DNA of 14,388 nucleotides from Candidatus Cloacimonadota bacterium (GTDB taxonomy: Bacteria > Cloacimonadota > Cloacimonadia > Cloacimonadales > TCS61), in assembly GCA_030592835.1 (NCBI GenBank), contig JAUVIJ010000020.1, positions 1-14,388 of the forward strand, read 5' to 3'. The notes under the pieces are model-generated. The model saw only the letters and a program-made list of their open reading frames with translations. It searched no databases and was not told the origin of the DNA. Shown one piece after another: positions 13,860 to 14,388 of the stretch (its first letter is position 1; every line of letters begins with the position of its first letter). The translations under genes were made by a program, and so were the position numbers.

Positions 13860-14388
13860 TTAGACAAAAAGCTCTTTAACAGGTTCCATACCTGTTGCGG
13901 ATCCCTGTTCAATCGCTTTTAGGATTGCTCCTCCTCCTGTAAAGAAATAATATCCCGGATCGCCCTTAGCTCTGGAAAAAATATCCGGCAACAGTAACTT
14001 GAAATCCTGTAATGTATCCCCACCACCAAATAATTTCAGACATTCGCTATTTTGATCGATTAAACTGTAAAGAGCTCCGGATCCGTCACTAAAATTTGGT
14101 GTGTATCCCATGACAGCATTGACGAAAATGGTCTTAGTGTTCAGGAAGATTTTTTTTATCTCTGGTAATTGAAATGATGTAGGATCAATATCAAGAATGA
14201 AATTAATACCTTTTTTCTCTTTAAGATCATCGATCCTGATCGTTCTGAATTTTCCTTCGGATCTTTCTTCCAGGAGATCGGATTCGATCAAGTACGGAAG
14301 TTCCAGTATCTTTCCCGGGTATTTTTCAGCTTTGTTTACAAAAACAGTGGCTGTCTGGATATCTTCCTCTGTAACCCCTTTGATCCTG
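13860..14388 (-). CDS. pgk: Phosphoglycerate kinase-like protein, C-terminal part, divergent
   Basis: The frame is open to the right edge, so about 175 C-terminal residues are seen; the TTG at 14291 is internal, as the preceding codons read through without a stop (EKYPGKILELPYLIESDLLE). The order of motifs fits the nucleotide-binding domain of phosphoglycerate kinase, which makes ATP from 1,3-bisphosphoglycerate in glycolysis: IKKIFLNTKTIFVNAVMGYT, FSDGSGALYSLI, KLFGGGDTL and FFTGGGAILKAIEQG. Several normally strict positions differ: NGPMGVFE is NAVMGYTP here, the GT of the GT-helix is GS, STGGGA is FTGGGA, and EG is QG. It may be a fast-evolving true enzyme or a paralogue with altered activity. 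The gene ends 25 nt before the histidine kinase start, so the two may be cotranscribed. Confidence 0.75.
   Translation of the reverse strand, partial: RIKGVTEEDIQTATVFVNKAEKYPGKILELPYLIESDLLEERSEGKFRTIRIDDLKEKKGINFILDIDPTSFQLPEIKKIFLNTKTIFVNAVMGYTPNFSDGSGALYSLIDQNSECLKLFGGGDTLQDFKLLLPDIFSRAKGDPGYYFFTGGGAILKAIEQGSATGMEPVKELFV

Noticed and set aside
13835..13912. Upstream TTG start for the histidine kinase
   Set aside because: It would overlap the phosphoglycerate kinase-like gene by about 50 bases; the ATG at 13834 has a clear AAGGA site and places the first membrane helix near the N-terminus as usual.
14289..14291. TTG as the start of the phosphoglycerate kinase-like gene
   Set aside because: The frame continues upstream to the window edge without a stop and the added residues fit the family.
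1..14388. CRISPR arrays, tRNA or rRNA genes, insertion sequences
   Set aside because: No regularly spaced identical repeats, cloverleaf-like sequences, rRNA motifs or transposase-like frames were seen.

Overview
The window holds one AT-rich (judged by eye, high-30s % GC) bacterial locus in which every supported gene lies on the minus strand. Read right to left, it is a type IV pilus (T4P)/type II secretion-like assembly locus with its own two-component regulators. The gene mix, the pilin-like proteins with almost no leader peptide, and the intergenic TTCGACTTCGCTCAGTG-type repeats suggest an uncultured Gram-negative of the FCB/Cloacimonadota kind. That taxonomic guess rests on overall impression and is only tentative.

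Layout in transcription order: (1) 14388-13860, the C-terminal part of a divergent phosphoglycerate kinase entering from the right edge. (2) 13834-11744, a membrane histidine kinase with a PAS domain, then 11730-10309, an NtrC-class sigma-54 activator; together they form a tight PilS/PilR- or NtrB/NtrC-like pair. (3) 10304-9003, an O-antigen ligase/O-oligosaccharyltransferase-like membrane protein, 4 nt after the activator. (4) 9002-8478, 525 bp without a gene, holding repeat remnants, hairpins, a near-palindrome that could be an enhancer site, and a very good sigma-54 (-24/-12) promoter at 8543-8528 aimed at the next gene. (5) 8477-8061, a small pilin-like protein with an excellent ribosome binding site. 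(6) 8060-7822, a strong hairpin terminator, a second palindrome and a candidate sigma-70-type promoter. (7) 7821-1856, a compact six-gene run with gaps of 3-20 nt: pilC-like platform protein, pilB/gspE-like extension ATPase, two pilin-like proteins, a PilS-like membrane kinase with a phosphoacceptor histidine but no ATPase domain, and a response regulator with a cyclic-nucleotide-binding-like C-terminal domain. (8) 1855-1612, a 244-bp gap with candidate promoter elements. (9) 1611-397, a pilT-like ATPase, followed by 376-1, the start of a protein that may be PilM-like and that leaves the window at the left edge.

How the parts may work together (inference): the kinase/NtrC pair activates sigma-54-dependent transcription of the pilin gene. 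The terminator after the pilin limits read-through, so the major subunit is made in excess of the machinery encoded downstream. PilB and PilT-like motors drive extension and retraction through PilC. The ligase-like protein could glycosylate the pilin or cell surface. The second, unusual kinase/regulator pair at the end of the machine operon may give local control, perhaps by binding a nucleotide or a protein partner instead of DNA. No secretin, PilN/O/P or prepilin peptidase gene is visible; they may lie outside the window.
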